Part shown: positions 50,879 through 58,288 of the stretch, one piece after another
How the letters are laid out: every line of letters starts with the position of its first letter
Numbering within the stretch: position 1 is the stretch's first letter
NCBI RefSeq assembly: GCF_021233415.1
Contig: NZ_CP089466.1
Span: 992,001-1,056,000 of the forward strand
Source: Halobacterium litoreum
Lineage (GTDB): Archaea > Halobacteriota > Halobacteria > Halobacteriales > Halobacteriaceae
Direction: 5' to 3'
DNA: 64,000 nucleotides
Made by a program: the position numbers and the translations under genes
Notes under the pieces: generated by a model
Databases searched by the model: none
What the model saw: the letters and a program-made list of their open reading frames with translations, nothing else
Told to the model about the DNA's origin: nothing

Positions 50879-52204
50879 ATGGACGACTCGGTCTCGGTGG
50901 GCGTACTCAGCCTACACAACAGCAAGGAGACGAAGGCGATCGTGAACGCGGTCGAGGCGCTCGGCCACCGCGGCGTGTGGCTCCGCGAGAACAACCTCTG
51001 TGTCGACATCGAGGACGGCGTCGCGCGCATGGAGCCCGACGTCGACGTGGTGGCGAATCGCCTCCTGCTCTCGAACACGGAACAGCCCTGCGAACTGCTC
51101 GGTCTCGCGCTCTCGCTGAGCCGGCTGCGCCCGACGCTGAACCGCCCGGAGAACGTGCTGACGGCGTTCCACAAGTTCGCGACCGCGACGTCGCTCGCCG
51201 AGAGCGAAGTGAGTCTACCGGACGCGACGCTCGCGCTGGACTCCGACCGCCTGAACGACGAGAAGGCGAAGTACGGCGACGAGGTCGTCTACAAGACCGC
51301 CATCGGCACGCACGGCGGCGGGACGTGGAAGATTGCCGCCGACGAGCAGGTCAACCCCCGGGTCGGCGACCGGTACGCGTTCCTGCAGGAACTCGTCGAG
51401 CGCGACGGCGACCGGCACCGCGACCTGCGCGTCTACATCGTGGACGGCGACATCGTCGGGACGATGCGGCGGTACGCGCCCGAGAACGACTGGCGGACGA
51501 ACGTCGCGCTCGGCGGCGACGTGGAGGGCGTCGACGACCTGCCCGAGGACGCCGCGGACATGGCGCTCGCGGCCGCCGACCGCATCGGCCTCGACTACGC
51601 GGGCGTCGACCTCGTGGAGGGCCACGACGGCTGGCACCTCCTCGAAGTCAACCCCACCGCGGGGTTCAAGGGCCTGTTCGAGGCGACGGGCGTGAGTCCC
51701 GCGCCGTACATCGCGAAACTCGCCGTGGAGACGGCTGGCGGCGAGGTCGACGACGACGAGGTCGAACGCCTCGCGCAGACGCTGGACGACTCGCGGCCCG
51801 CGGACGTCGAGGCGAACCCGACGCCGGACCGAGAGGAGGCGAACGTCATCGGGTACACCGAGGACGTGCTCGTCTCCGGGACGAGCGGCACCGAGCGCAT
51901 CGTCGCGAAGTCCGACACGGGAGCGTCCCGCACGAGCATCGACACCCGGCTCGCGGCGAAAATCGGCGCCGGCCCCATCAAGTCGATGACGAAGGTGAAA
52001 TCGGGGAGCGTGAAGTCTGGGAAGGCCCGCCCGGTCGTGGACATCGTCGTCGGCGTCGCGGGCGACCGCCACACCGTCGCCGCCTCGCTGGAGGACCGCG
52101 GTCACATGGACTACCCGCTGTTGCTCGGCCGCGACATCCTCCAGCACTACCAGGTCGACGTGCGCCGGCGCACGGGCGAGGAGTCCAGCAGCGACGAGGA
52201 GTAG
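50879..52204 (+). CDS. RimK-like ATP-grasp ligase fused to RimB-like retropepsin domain
   Basis: A 441-residue two-domain protein. Residues 1-290 are a RimK/LysX-type ATP-grasp ligase (VVYKTAIGTHGGGTWK, DYAGVDLVEGHDGWHLLEVNP) that forms peptide or amino-acid amide bonds. Residues about 315-430 match the RimB/ATP-dependent protease domain of the retropepsin fold, with the aspartate motif KSDTGASRTS and the later LLLGRDIL. The fusion joins ligase and predicted protease in one chain. The ATG at 50879 is preferred over the upstream in-frame start. Confidence 0.85.
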   Translation: MDDSVSVGVLSLHNSKETKAIVNAVEALGHRGVWLRENNLCVDIEDGVARMEPDVDVVANRLLLSNTEQPCELLGLALSLSRLRPTLNRPENVLTAFHKFATATSLAESEVSLPDATLALDSDRLNDEKAKYGDEVVYKTAIGTHGGGTWKIAADEQVNPRVGDRYAFLQELVERDGDRHRDLRVYIVDGDIVGTMRRYAPENDWRTNVALGGDVEGVDDLPEDAADMALAAADRIGLDYAGVDLVEGHDGWHLLEVNPTAGFKGLFEATGVSPAPYIAKLAVETAGGEVDDDEVERLAQTLDDSRPADVEANPTPDREEANVIGYTEDVLVSGTSGTERIVAKSDTGASRTSIDTRLAAKIGAGPIKSMTKVKSGSVKSGKARPVVDIVVGVAGDRHTVAASLEDRGHMDYPLLLGRDILQHYQVDVRRRTGEESSSDEE

Positions 52205-52371
52205 TCGGTAGGCTCGCCGAACGCCCGCCCGGAGTCGGGTCGCACACTCGCCTTACTCCGAGTAAGCAGAAAGCCTCCATCAGCCGTCCGCTCTGCGTTC
52301 TCGCGCCGCCAGTTCATAACAAAAACGCCGCAGTGCCAACTCCGCACACCGCCGCGAGGCGGGCTGAAACT

Positions 52372-53205
52372 ATGACTGCGGACGACCTCGGAGAGACGAC
52401 GGCGAACCGACAGACGACGGCGGGCGGCTCGGAGACGACAGCGGGCGGCCCCGTGATGACGCGACGGCGAGCGCTCGCACTCGGCGGCGCCGGCGTCGGC
52501 GCGCTCGCGCTCGGCGGCGCGCCGTTCGTCACCGCGCAGTCGGCAGACGGGAAGGCGGCGCGAACTTACCGCGTGACCGTGACGAACCTGACGCGTGGCC
52601 AGCCGTTCACGCCGCCGGCCGTCGCGCTCCACCGGCCGGACGTGGAGGTGTTCTCGGTCGGCGACCCCGCGAACGAACCCACGAGGGAACTCGCGGAGAA
52701 CGGCAACCTCGACCCGCTCGTTTCGCTCATCGAGGACACGAACAGCATTCGCGCGGCGGGCGTCGGGGACGCGGCGCTCGTCCCCGAAAGCGACCCGGGC
52801 GACACCGGGAACCCGTACTACGCGGAACTCGAACTGTCCGCGGACGCGAGCGCGACCCACCTCACGTTCGCGAGCATGCTCGTCGCGACGAACGACGGCA
52901 TCGTCGGCCTCGACACCGTGGCGCTCCCGGAGGCCGTCAACGAGTCCGAGACGCACTACGCGAACGGCTACGACGTGGGAACCGAGCAGAACACGGAACT
53001 GTTCGCTGACCTCGTGCCGCCCGCGAAGACGCTGATTCTCGGCGGCGAACCCGAGGGGACCGGCGAGAGCGACGAGGACATCGCGGAGGACGGCGTGATT
53101 CGTCCACACCCGGGGATTCAGGGCGTCGGGAACCTCCCGCCGGAGGTGTACGACTGGCGCGAACCCGCGGCCGTCGTGCAGGTCGAACGGCTCGACGGTG
53201 ACTGA
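52372..53205 (+). CDS. spondin domain-containing secreted protein
   Basis: A 277-residue exported protein. A Tat-like signal (TRRRALALGGAGVGALALGG, around residues 30-50) follows a polar leader; a start nearer that signal, such as the ATG of VMTRRRAL at 52456, is also possible. The mature part has a spondin-N-like pattern (YRVTVTNLTRGQPFTPP; ELELSADASATHLTFASML; VVQVERL). Spondin proteins in prokaryotes are thought to act at the cell surface. No neighbour clarifies its role; it lies next to the broken glycosylase gene. Confidence 0.8.
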   Translation: MTADDLGETTANRQTTAGGSETTAGGPVMTRRRALALGGAGVGALALGGAPFVTAQSADGKAARTYRVTVTNLTRGQPFTPPAVALHRPDVEVFSVGDPANEPTRELAENGNLDPLVSLIEDTNSIRAAGVGDAALVPESDPGDTGNPYYAELELSADASATHLTFASMLVATNDGIVGLDTVALPEAVNESETHYANGYDVGTEQNTELFADLVPPAKTLILGGEPEGTGESDEDIAEDGVIRPHPGIQGVGNLPPEVYDWREPAAVVQVERLDGD

Positions 53206-53235
53206 CCGCGCGGAACCCGCGCCCGGTCCGCGCCG

Positions 53236-53419
53236 TCACCCCTCGTACGCCCGCCACACGTACAGCGACGCGTACGACCGGTAGGGCGCCCACCGTCCCG
53301 CAATCTCGCGCATCTCGCCGCGTGTCGTGTCGTCGCCGAACAGTTGCTCCATCCCGCGCCGGATGCCGAGGTCGCCGACCGGGAACACGTCCTCGCGCCC
53401 GAGCGCGAACATGAGGAAC
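53236..53419 (-). pseudogene. C-terminal half of disrupted AlkA-type DNA glycosylase
   Basis: This 184-base fragment encodes the C-terminal 60 residues of an HhH-GPD glycosylase, including VFPVGDLGIRRG with the catalytic aspartate and RSYASLYVWRAYEG at the end. In frame upstream is a stop inside the integrated element, so it is separated from its N-terminal half (57422-57826). It shares the 11-bp core acatgaggaac at its left boundary. Joined, the two parts give an in-frame 191-residue protein. Confidence 0.9.
53409..53419. repeat. attL-type core of the integrative element
   Basis: acatgaggaac, next to the C-terminal half of the broken glycosylase gene. Identical to 57424-57434. It encodes part of F-L-M-F in the intact gene. 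Confidence 0.88.
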
Positions 53420-53433
53420 GTGTCCCGAATTTG

Positions 53434-53448
53434 TGAAAACTATTTTCA
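53434..53448 (+). promoter_or_regulatory. palindromic operator/TATA region before RHH gene
   Basis: tgaaaactattttca: perfect 6-bp half-sites around cta. It is centred 31 bases before the ATG at 53472, so it overlaps the likely TATA box of the first element gene. Probable target of the ribbon-helix-helix protein encoded directly downstream. Confidence 0.5.
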
Positions 53449-53471
53449 AAGTGGGTTGCGAAGACAGAGGT

Positions 53472-54017
53472 ATGCCACACGTTGGCGTCAGCGTGAACGA
53501 GGCGACGAAGGAGGACTGGGAGGAGTACGTCGAGGAAACTGATTATGGAAGCATCAGCGAGTTAGTTCGATCATCAGTACGGAAGGAGATTGCAAGGGAG
53601 AGTGACGGCGACGGGGTTCCCCGCGAAGTTGAAGCGGAGTTAACTGAGGTTGCAGAGACACAGGCCACACTCCGCGAACAGATGGCCGACCTACTGGAAG
53701 GCTTCGAGGACGTCGAGGCGGCGACGGCGACTCAGTACCCGTCGGAGATCGTGGAACTTGGCCACGACATTGCGGGCGAACTTGAGGAAGTTCACGCCGA
53801 CCGATTCGCGGAGTGGGAGAGTGAGACGCAGAGCGAGCTGTGGGACGTCGCGCAGGAACAGTCGGGGAACGTGAGTGTTGGGGAAGTGAAGGACGCGCTG
53901 GAGTATTTGGAGGAGAACCTGTCCTATGTTCGGACGAAGCCACGGGGGCCGAGTGAGTATTTCCGCGTGAGGGGACAGCCAGCAAACGTGCGGAATCGGG
54001 AACGAGGTGACGAGTGA
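53472..54017 (+). CDS. ribbon-helix-helix regulator of the element
   Basis: A 181-residue protein. The N-terminal 45 residues fit a CopG/Arc-type ribbon-helix-helix DNA-binding domain (MPHVGVSVNEATKEDWEEYV, then ISELVRSSVRKEI). The rest is helical and charged with a coiled-coil look, probably for dimerisation. The ATG at 53472 was chosen from the domain and the promoter spacing. Its stop is followed after one base by the integrase ATG, so the two form an operon. It likely controls integrase expression. Confidence 0.75.
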   Translation: MPHVGVSVNEATKEDWEEYVEETDYGSISELVRSSVRKEIARESDGDGVPREVEAELTEVAETQATLREQMADLLEGFEDVEAATATQYPSEIVELGHDIAGELEEVHADRFAEWESETQSELWDVAQEQSGNVSVGEVKDALEYLEENLSYVRTKPRGPSEYFRVRGQPANVRNRERGDE

Positions 54018-54018
54018 G

Positions 54019-54996
54019 ATGTTCGAGGAGTTCGAGGAGTTCGTTGTTGACCTGGAACTGAATCAGGAGGCCTCGGAGAATACCGTGAGTATCCGCGAGC
54101 GCCATCTTTCGGAGTTCTCGGAGTTCGTGGACGTTGACGACGTCGAGGACGTGAGTCGCCGCGACATTTCCCGTTACGTCGATTGGTTGGTTGACGAGGG
54201 ATATGCACCGAACACCATTGAATCGCGGTATGGCTCCGTCTCGGCGGCATACAATCATCTGTTTGTGGAGGACTTGGTTGACAACAATCCGATTAAGCGG
54301 ATGAAGCGGAAGGCGATTCGGAAGAAGGCACAGAAGGCGAAGACGGAGGCGGAGAAGAAAGCGGAGGACGATGCGAAGGACTACCTCACGAAGGCTGAGG
54401 TCTACGAGTTGGCCGAGAGTGTTCCTGAACCGACCGATAGGAACGAACTGCTCGTGAAACTGCTATTCTGGACGGGGGCGCGAGTGAGTGAAGTCGTCCG
54501 AATTGACATAGGGCGGGATGGTTCTGTTGACGGCGAGGGAAGCGACATTGACGTCCAGAAACCCTGTATCAAGGTGTACGCGCCGAAGACGGACGAATCA
54601 CGGTCTGTTTCCTATCCACGGGGGGAGATTAACCCACTTCTCCGTGACTGGGTTCGGAACGGACGGCTCCGCTACAAGTACGCCAACGAGTCGCGCAGGC
54701 TGTTCCTCGGACGGAAGAAGCCCCTGACGGAGAGTGGTGTTGCGAGAGTCGTGAAGAAGGCGGCGGAGAACGCGGGAATACAAGAGGTTGATCATGTGTC
54801 GAAAGACGGGCGTAAGTACCACCGCGTCACCCCCCACTTGCTTAGGCATAGCCACGCGATGTACCAGCACAACGAGCGCGGTGTTTCCTTCGATGAATTG
54901 AAGGCTCATCTCGGCCACTCGTCGGTTGATACCACGGAGAAGTTCTACGCGGAGGGTACGGAGGAAATGGTCGTCAATACGTTTGGTTCCGAGTAG
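54019..54996 (+). CDS. tyrosine-type site-specific integrase
   Basis: A 325-residue tyrosine recombinase. A SAM-like core-binding domain covers residues 1-90, a Lys/Glu-rich linker about 90-120, and the catalytic domain the rest. The catalytic set is complete: Arg155 (TGARVSE), His273 and Arg276 (HLLRH), His300 (LGHSS) and Tyr310 (TTEKFY). It is not split by the attachment site, unlike SSV-type integrases. A GTG at 54007 is an alternative start. It should catalyse insertion and removal at the 11-bp core. Confidence 0.9.
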   Translation: MFEEFEEFVVDLELNQEASENTVSIRERHLSEFSEFVDVDDVEDVSRRDISRYVDWLVDEGYAPNTIESRYGSVSAAYNHLFVEDLVDNNPIKRMKRKAIRKKAQKAKTEAEKKAEDDAKDYLTKAEVYELAESVPEPTDRNELLVKLLFWTGARVSEVVRIDIGRDGSVDGEGSDIDVQKPCIKVYAPKTDESRSVSYPRGEINPLLRDWVRNGRLRYKYANESRRLFLGRKKPLTESGVARVVKKAAENAGIQEVDHVSKDGRKYHRVTPHLLRHSHAMYQHNERGVSFDELKAHLGHSSVDTTEKFYAEGTEEMVVNTFGSE

Positions 54997-55717
54997 TATA
55001 ACTGGCGCGCATACTGCCCTTTCTCAGAATCGGTGTGAGTGGTCTTTGAGCGGCTTCAGATTCTTCCGAGAGGAAATCATCCTATCGACGCAAGAAATCG
55101 CTCTGACGGACACACAGGAGGATGCGGTTCCAGAGACACCCCTCAGACCTTCGACGTCGTGACGGCCACGGCCCGCCGTGACTGTTCCGCCGCCGAGGAC
55201 GTCCACGAGGAGGCGAGCAGACTGCGAACCTCGACGTAGCCAGCCAGCCAAGCGACGGCGGCGGACGTGCGCCAGCGCGGGCCGGGGTTCCATAAATTCG
55301 TTCACTACACCGTGGGTACGTTGCTGTGGTACACTACACCGTCGTTGTGCTATTGCTGTGTATACCATCCCTCGTCGTAATTTAGCGCGAGCGCCGAGGC
55401 ACGCGTGTACGCACGTCATCTGGACTAGTTATTAAGAACCATTAAGGATTCGGTGTGGTGTGTTGGTTCCCACCCCGTGGTCCAACTGCGGAGGGGGCGG
55501 AGACGATACGGCACCGATTCGGTGCGGGGATGCTTACTGCCCCCTGTTATGCCGTGGTAATTTGGTGGGAAATCTGTCTCCCCCGATGCCCTCCCATGCG
55601 GTTGTCGTTCGTCGTTCCGTTGCTATCTTTGACACCCCAGTTTACTGGAATACTTCAGGTCATTATGCCCGTTGTGGCACCACAAGGATTAGGCAGAACG
55701 CATTACAAATAGAACGT
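54997..55717. other. 721-bp gene-poor stretch in the element
   Basis: No gene can be supported with confidence. It contains imperfect direct repeats (55303-55360), small palindromes at 55511-55525 and 55672-55685, and a patch of host-like high GC around 55180-55290. A frame open from 55460 into the next gene could extend it at the N-terminus. The region may hold a replication origin or regulatory sites, by inference. Confidence 0.5.
55303..55360. repeat. iteron-like imperfect direct repeat pair
   Basis: Two units each have cactacaccgt (55303 and 55332) followed by ttgctgtg (55321 and 55353). The unit spacing is about 29-32 bases. AT-rich flanks lie on both sides. Confidence 0.5.
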
Positions 55718-56104
55718 ATGAATGAGGACTCATTTAATACAGACAGGCCCATCAAAGAGTTGGGAGTGCGTCATGTTGAGGGGTACTTTAACCTCAACTC
55801 AGGGCGATTAGAAGAGGTCTTGATTGAGGTTGCGGATACCAACCCCACGGAGAAAGTCTGGTGGTCCGTTAGTTATGCTGTGGATTTAGGGGAGGCTAAG
55901 GTGGGCCAGTTTCCCGAGATTAGAGATCCCTCAAAGTTGGCTGAGGTATTGACACGGTCTGATTTGGCGGTGAGAAAGATCGACACGATAGATACCGTTG
56001 TTCCGTGGCATGAAGAGTTCAGAGAGCAGTATCGAGGAATGGACCTTGATGATATAGAAGAGCAATTACCCAAATTTACAAAATTAGAGGAGGAGTCAGA
56101 CTAA
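55718..56104 (+). CDS. hypothetical element-encoded protein
   Basis: A 128-residue acidic soluble protein of low-GC codon use, quite unlike the host genes. It has a beta-rich start (IKELGVRHVEGYFNLNSGRL) and a helical, charged C-terminus. No family recognised. The ATG at 55718 was chosen because sequence before it (cys-rich frame from 55460) overlaps palindromes that look regulatory, though an 86-residue extension is open. Possibly cargo or a control protein of the element. Confidence 0.55.
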   Translation: MNEDSFNTDRPIKELGVRHVEGYFNLNSGRLEEVLIEVADTNPTEKVWWSVSYAVDLGEAKVGQFPEIRDPSKLAEVLTRSDLAVRKIDTIDTVVPWHEEFREQYRGMDLDDIEEQLPKFTKLEEESD

Positions 56105-56195
56105 CTGATTCATAGGTAGATTATCGATTTCGTTGCAAAGTCTGTATCTGAGAGTGCTGAAAACTCAATCAGCATAATGTGGTTCAGGCGGTGGG

Positions 56196-56774
56196 TTAGT
56201 CCTCGTAGGCCTTCCAAAGATAGAGAGATGCATAGGATCGAAACGGCTTCCAGCGGGTTGCCGCGTCTCGCATTTCTCCCCTCGTCATCTCTTCTTCAAA
56301 GAGAGTCTCCATTCCCTTTCGAATGCCGAGGTCCTCGACGGGGAAGACGTCAGGCCGACCCAACCCAAACATCAGTTGCATACGAGCCGTCCAAGGGCCG
56401 ACGCCTTTGATATTGGTGAGTTCCGTGACGACGTCGTCGTTGCTCATTTCTTCAAAGTAGGCATGGGAGTATTCGTTTTCCATGAATGCAGTAGCGATGT
56501 TTTGGATGTAGTCGGCTTTCGCTTGTGAGAGACCTACATTGAGCAGGGCTTCGGTATTGGTACGCTCGATGGATCTGGGGGTGACGTCAATAGTGTCGAA
56601 AAGGCGTTCGCGTATTGCGGCAGCTGATTGCATAGATACCTGCTGGCGAATAATTGAGATGACGAACCGTTGAAAGAGATTGTCAACAGGTTCGAGAGTA
56701 ACTGGCCCATGTTCGTTGACGACCGTGCTGAGGACTCTGTCGTCGCGGAGATATTCGACGGCTTGCTCGCTCAT
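56196..56774 (-). CDS. intact AlkA-type DNA-3-methyladenine glycosylase (element copy)
   Basis: A 192-residue HhH-GPD glycosylase expected to remove alkylated bases from DNA. The hairpin is TNIKGVGPWTARM (about 120-132) and the catalytic aspartate is Asp148 in VFPVEDLGIRKG. It is full length compared with the reconstructed host gene (191 residues) and matches it at roughly 57% of positions by hand alignment, without internal gaps. It has low-GC codon use. It lies inside the element that splits the host gene and could replace it. At the position of the integration core it reads acatcagttgc. Confidence 0.85.
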   Translation of the reverse strand: MSEQAVEYLRDDRVLSTVVNEHGPVTLEPVDNLFQRFVISIIRQQVSMQSAAAIRERLFDTIDVTPRSIERTNTEALLNVGLSQAKADYIQNIATAFMENEYSHAYFEEMSNDDVVTELTNIKGVGPWTARMQLMFGLGRPDVFPVEDLGIRKGMETLFEEEMTRGEMRDAATRWKPFRSYASLYLWKAYED

Positions 56775-56822
56775 TCACACCAAGGGAAGGAACAGACGTT
56801 GATGTAGTTATGCCTCTTCTCG

Positions 56823-57344
56823 TTAATCGCTGTGTTGGCCTTCGGCTCTGGGGTACTGAGAGATTATCAACAATTCCGACAAAGCAAATGCGATTAACAT
56901 CATGATTAGCGTTGCTACAGGCCGATTGAGTTCCCATCCTAACCAAGGAATGGCAATGAAAATAGCAGTAAATGCCACGACGTAATTTATCTCAGGGTCC
57001 GAGATTTGTTGGAAGGCAATAGTCATGAGGACGATCACACCTAACCCAGTGAAAGCCAATCCCCCTTGACCCACTCCTATGAGTGCCTGTCTCAAGGAGT
57101 CCTCCGACAGAATATTATTCTCCTTGGTGAGAAAAATCATAATTTCCATCCCTGCTCGGCCAAAGAGGTAGAGAGAAGCTCCTGCCATGGCGAAACCGAT
57201 CCCGAAGAAAGGCATTAGTGTCGGCTGTTTCTGTAGCTCGACACTCTTCACCAGTTTCGAGAAAACTTGCATTACAACAGCCCATGCTGGCAGGAAGAGC
57301 GCAATAAGCTGAATCAGTGGAACCACCACGTCGACGGACACCAT
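56823..57344 (-). CDS. element-encoded multi-pass membrane protein
   Basis: A 173-residue membrane protein with about four to five hydrophobic segments (near 5-28, 43-63, 88-110, 118-137, 143-160) and low-GC codons. It ends with a short polar tail. No family recognised. It lies 48 bases upstream of the glycosylase gene on the same strand, so the two may be cotranscribed. It could be an immunity or exclusion protein, but there is no direct evidence. Confidence 0.6.
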   Translation of the reverse strand: MVSVDVVVPLIQLIALFLPAWAVVMQVFSKLVKSVELQKQPTLMPFFGIGFAMAGASLYLFGRAGMEIMIFLTKENNILSEDSLRQALIGVGQGGLAFTGLGVIVLMTIAFQQISDPEINYVVAFTAIFIAIPWLGWELNRPVATLIMMLIAFALSELLIISQYPRAEGQHSD

Positions 57345-57421
57345 GACGTGATGGCTATCAAGTAGTGTGTTAGACTTTTCCCTGATTGAGGAAGAATTGA
57401 AATCTATTGAAACCCAATTAA

Positions 57422-57826
57422 TTACATGAGGAACATCTCGGCCGTCCAGTCGCCGACGCCCGTGATGGCGGTGAGTTCGTCGCGGACCTCGTCGTTCGCG
57501 AGGCCGGCGAAGTGCGAGTGGTCGTAGCCGTGGTCGTGGAACGCCTCGGCGACGTTCCGCACGTAGTCGGTCTTCTGAGTGGAGAGTCCCGCGTCCCGGA
57601 GCGTCTCGGGGTCGGCGCTCGCGACGCCCGCGGGCGTCACCTCGACGGCGTCGAACAGGCGCTCGCGGATGGCGGCCGCGGCGTCCATCGACACCTGCTG
57701 GCGGACGATGGAGACGACGAGGCGCTCGAACGGGTCGTCTGCGGGGTCGAGTTCGAGTTCGCCGTGCTCGGCGACGAGCGGCGCGAGGTCCGGGTCGTCG
57801 CGGAGCGCGTCGTGTGGGTCGGCCAT
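57422..57826 (-). pseudogene. N-terminal part of disrupted AlkA-type DNA glycosylase
   Basis: Encodes 134 residues, MADPHDALRDDPDLAPLVAE through the hairpin TAITGVGDWTAEM, then a stop created at the element junction. It lacks the catalytic aspartate and the C-terminal 57 residues, which are in 53236-53412. It has high-GC host codons, unlike the element copy. The truncated product is probably inactive. Confidence 0.9.
57424..57434. repeat. attR-type core of the integrative element
   Basis: acatgaggaac, next to the N-terminal half of the broken gene. Beyond it the element sequence gives an immediate TAA stop. Confidence 0.88.
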
Positions 57827-57850
57827 ACCGGGGGCAGGGACTCGGACGGC

Positions 57851-58288
57851 CTACGTGTTGCGCTCGCGGCGCGCCCCGAGCAGGAAGCCGGCGAGCGCGC
57901 CGACGCCGCCGTGGACCGCGGGCGAGATGGCGTTCACCGAGAGCGCGACGAACAGTTCCGGGTCCGCGACTTCGAGGAAGGGAACGCCCTGACTAATCGG
58001 CGACAGAACGGGATAACTGAGTGCGACGGCGGCGCCGGTCCCGGCGGCTACCGCGGTCGCGAGACGAATCGGGCGGTCGACCGGGGCGTCGAATCGCATC
58101 GCTCCGTAGACGGCGGCGCCGGGGACGATGGCGAGCAGGAGCGTCGTGAGTACGAGCGACTGGAGGGCGACTTCGACGACGTTGTCGAACGGGGTGGCGT
58201 TCGCGCCGTCCACCACGAACAGTTGTACGACCGTCTGCGTGAGTCCGACGCCGAGACCGAGGAGGGCCGCGAGCGGGGTGTCGTCCAT
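57851..58288 (-). CDS. haloarchaeal four-helix membrane protein
   Basis: A 145-residue membrane protein with about four hydrophobic segments (5-25, 38-60, 70-98, 115-138). It has no catalytic motif that I can see. The ATG at 58288 is preferred; an in-frame TTG lies further up. It precedes the broken glycosylase gene by 24 bases on the same strand, so both may have been one operon. Confidence 0.7.
   Translation of the reverse strand: MDDTPLAALLGLGVGLTQTVVQLFVVDGANATPFDNVVEVALQSLVLTTLLLAIVPGAAVYGAMRFDAPVDRPIRLATAVAAGTGAAVALSYPVLSPISQGVPFLEVADPELFVALSVNAISPAVHGGVGALAGFLLGARRERNT

Larger units (their letters stand above)
53409..57434. mobile_element. 4-kb integrative element in a DNA glycosylase gene
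   Basis: A 4015-bp insertion (one core copy counted) bounded by the 11-bp repeat acatgaggaac at 53409-53419 and 57424-57434. It contains a ribbon-helix-helix regulator, a complete tyrosine integrase, a gene-poor 720-bp stretch, a hypothetical gene, an intact AlkA-type glycosylase and a membrane protein. GC is visibly lower than in the flanks, lowest in 55700-57420. No replication or conjugation gene is seen. Excision would rejoin the split host gene in frame. Confidence 0.9.

Noticed and set aside
55303-55360. A CRISPR array
   Set aside because: Only two imperfect units with no constant repeat-spacer pattern and no cas genes nearby.
55024-55419. A 131-residue minus-strand frame in the element
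   Set aside because: It crosses the repeat region, resembles no family and has no promoter-like sequence.
55460-55717. A cysteine-rich N-terminal extension of the hypothetical element protein
   Set aside because: The frame is open, but it crosses palindromes, has a skewed composition and a better start lies at 55718. Kept only as an alternative.
53409-57434. A transposon or insertion sequence
   Set aside because: No transposase or terminal inverted repeats are seen. The ends are short direct repeats and a full tyrosine integrase is present, which fits site-specific integration instead.
53409-57434. A provirus or conjugative plasmid
   Set aside because: No capsid, packaging, replication or transfer gene is recognisable in the 4 kb.
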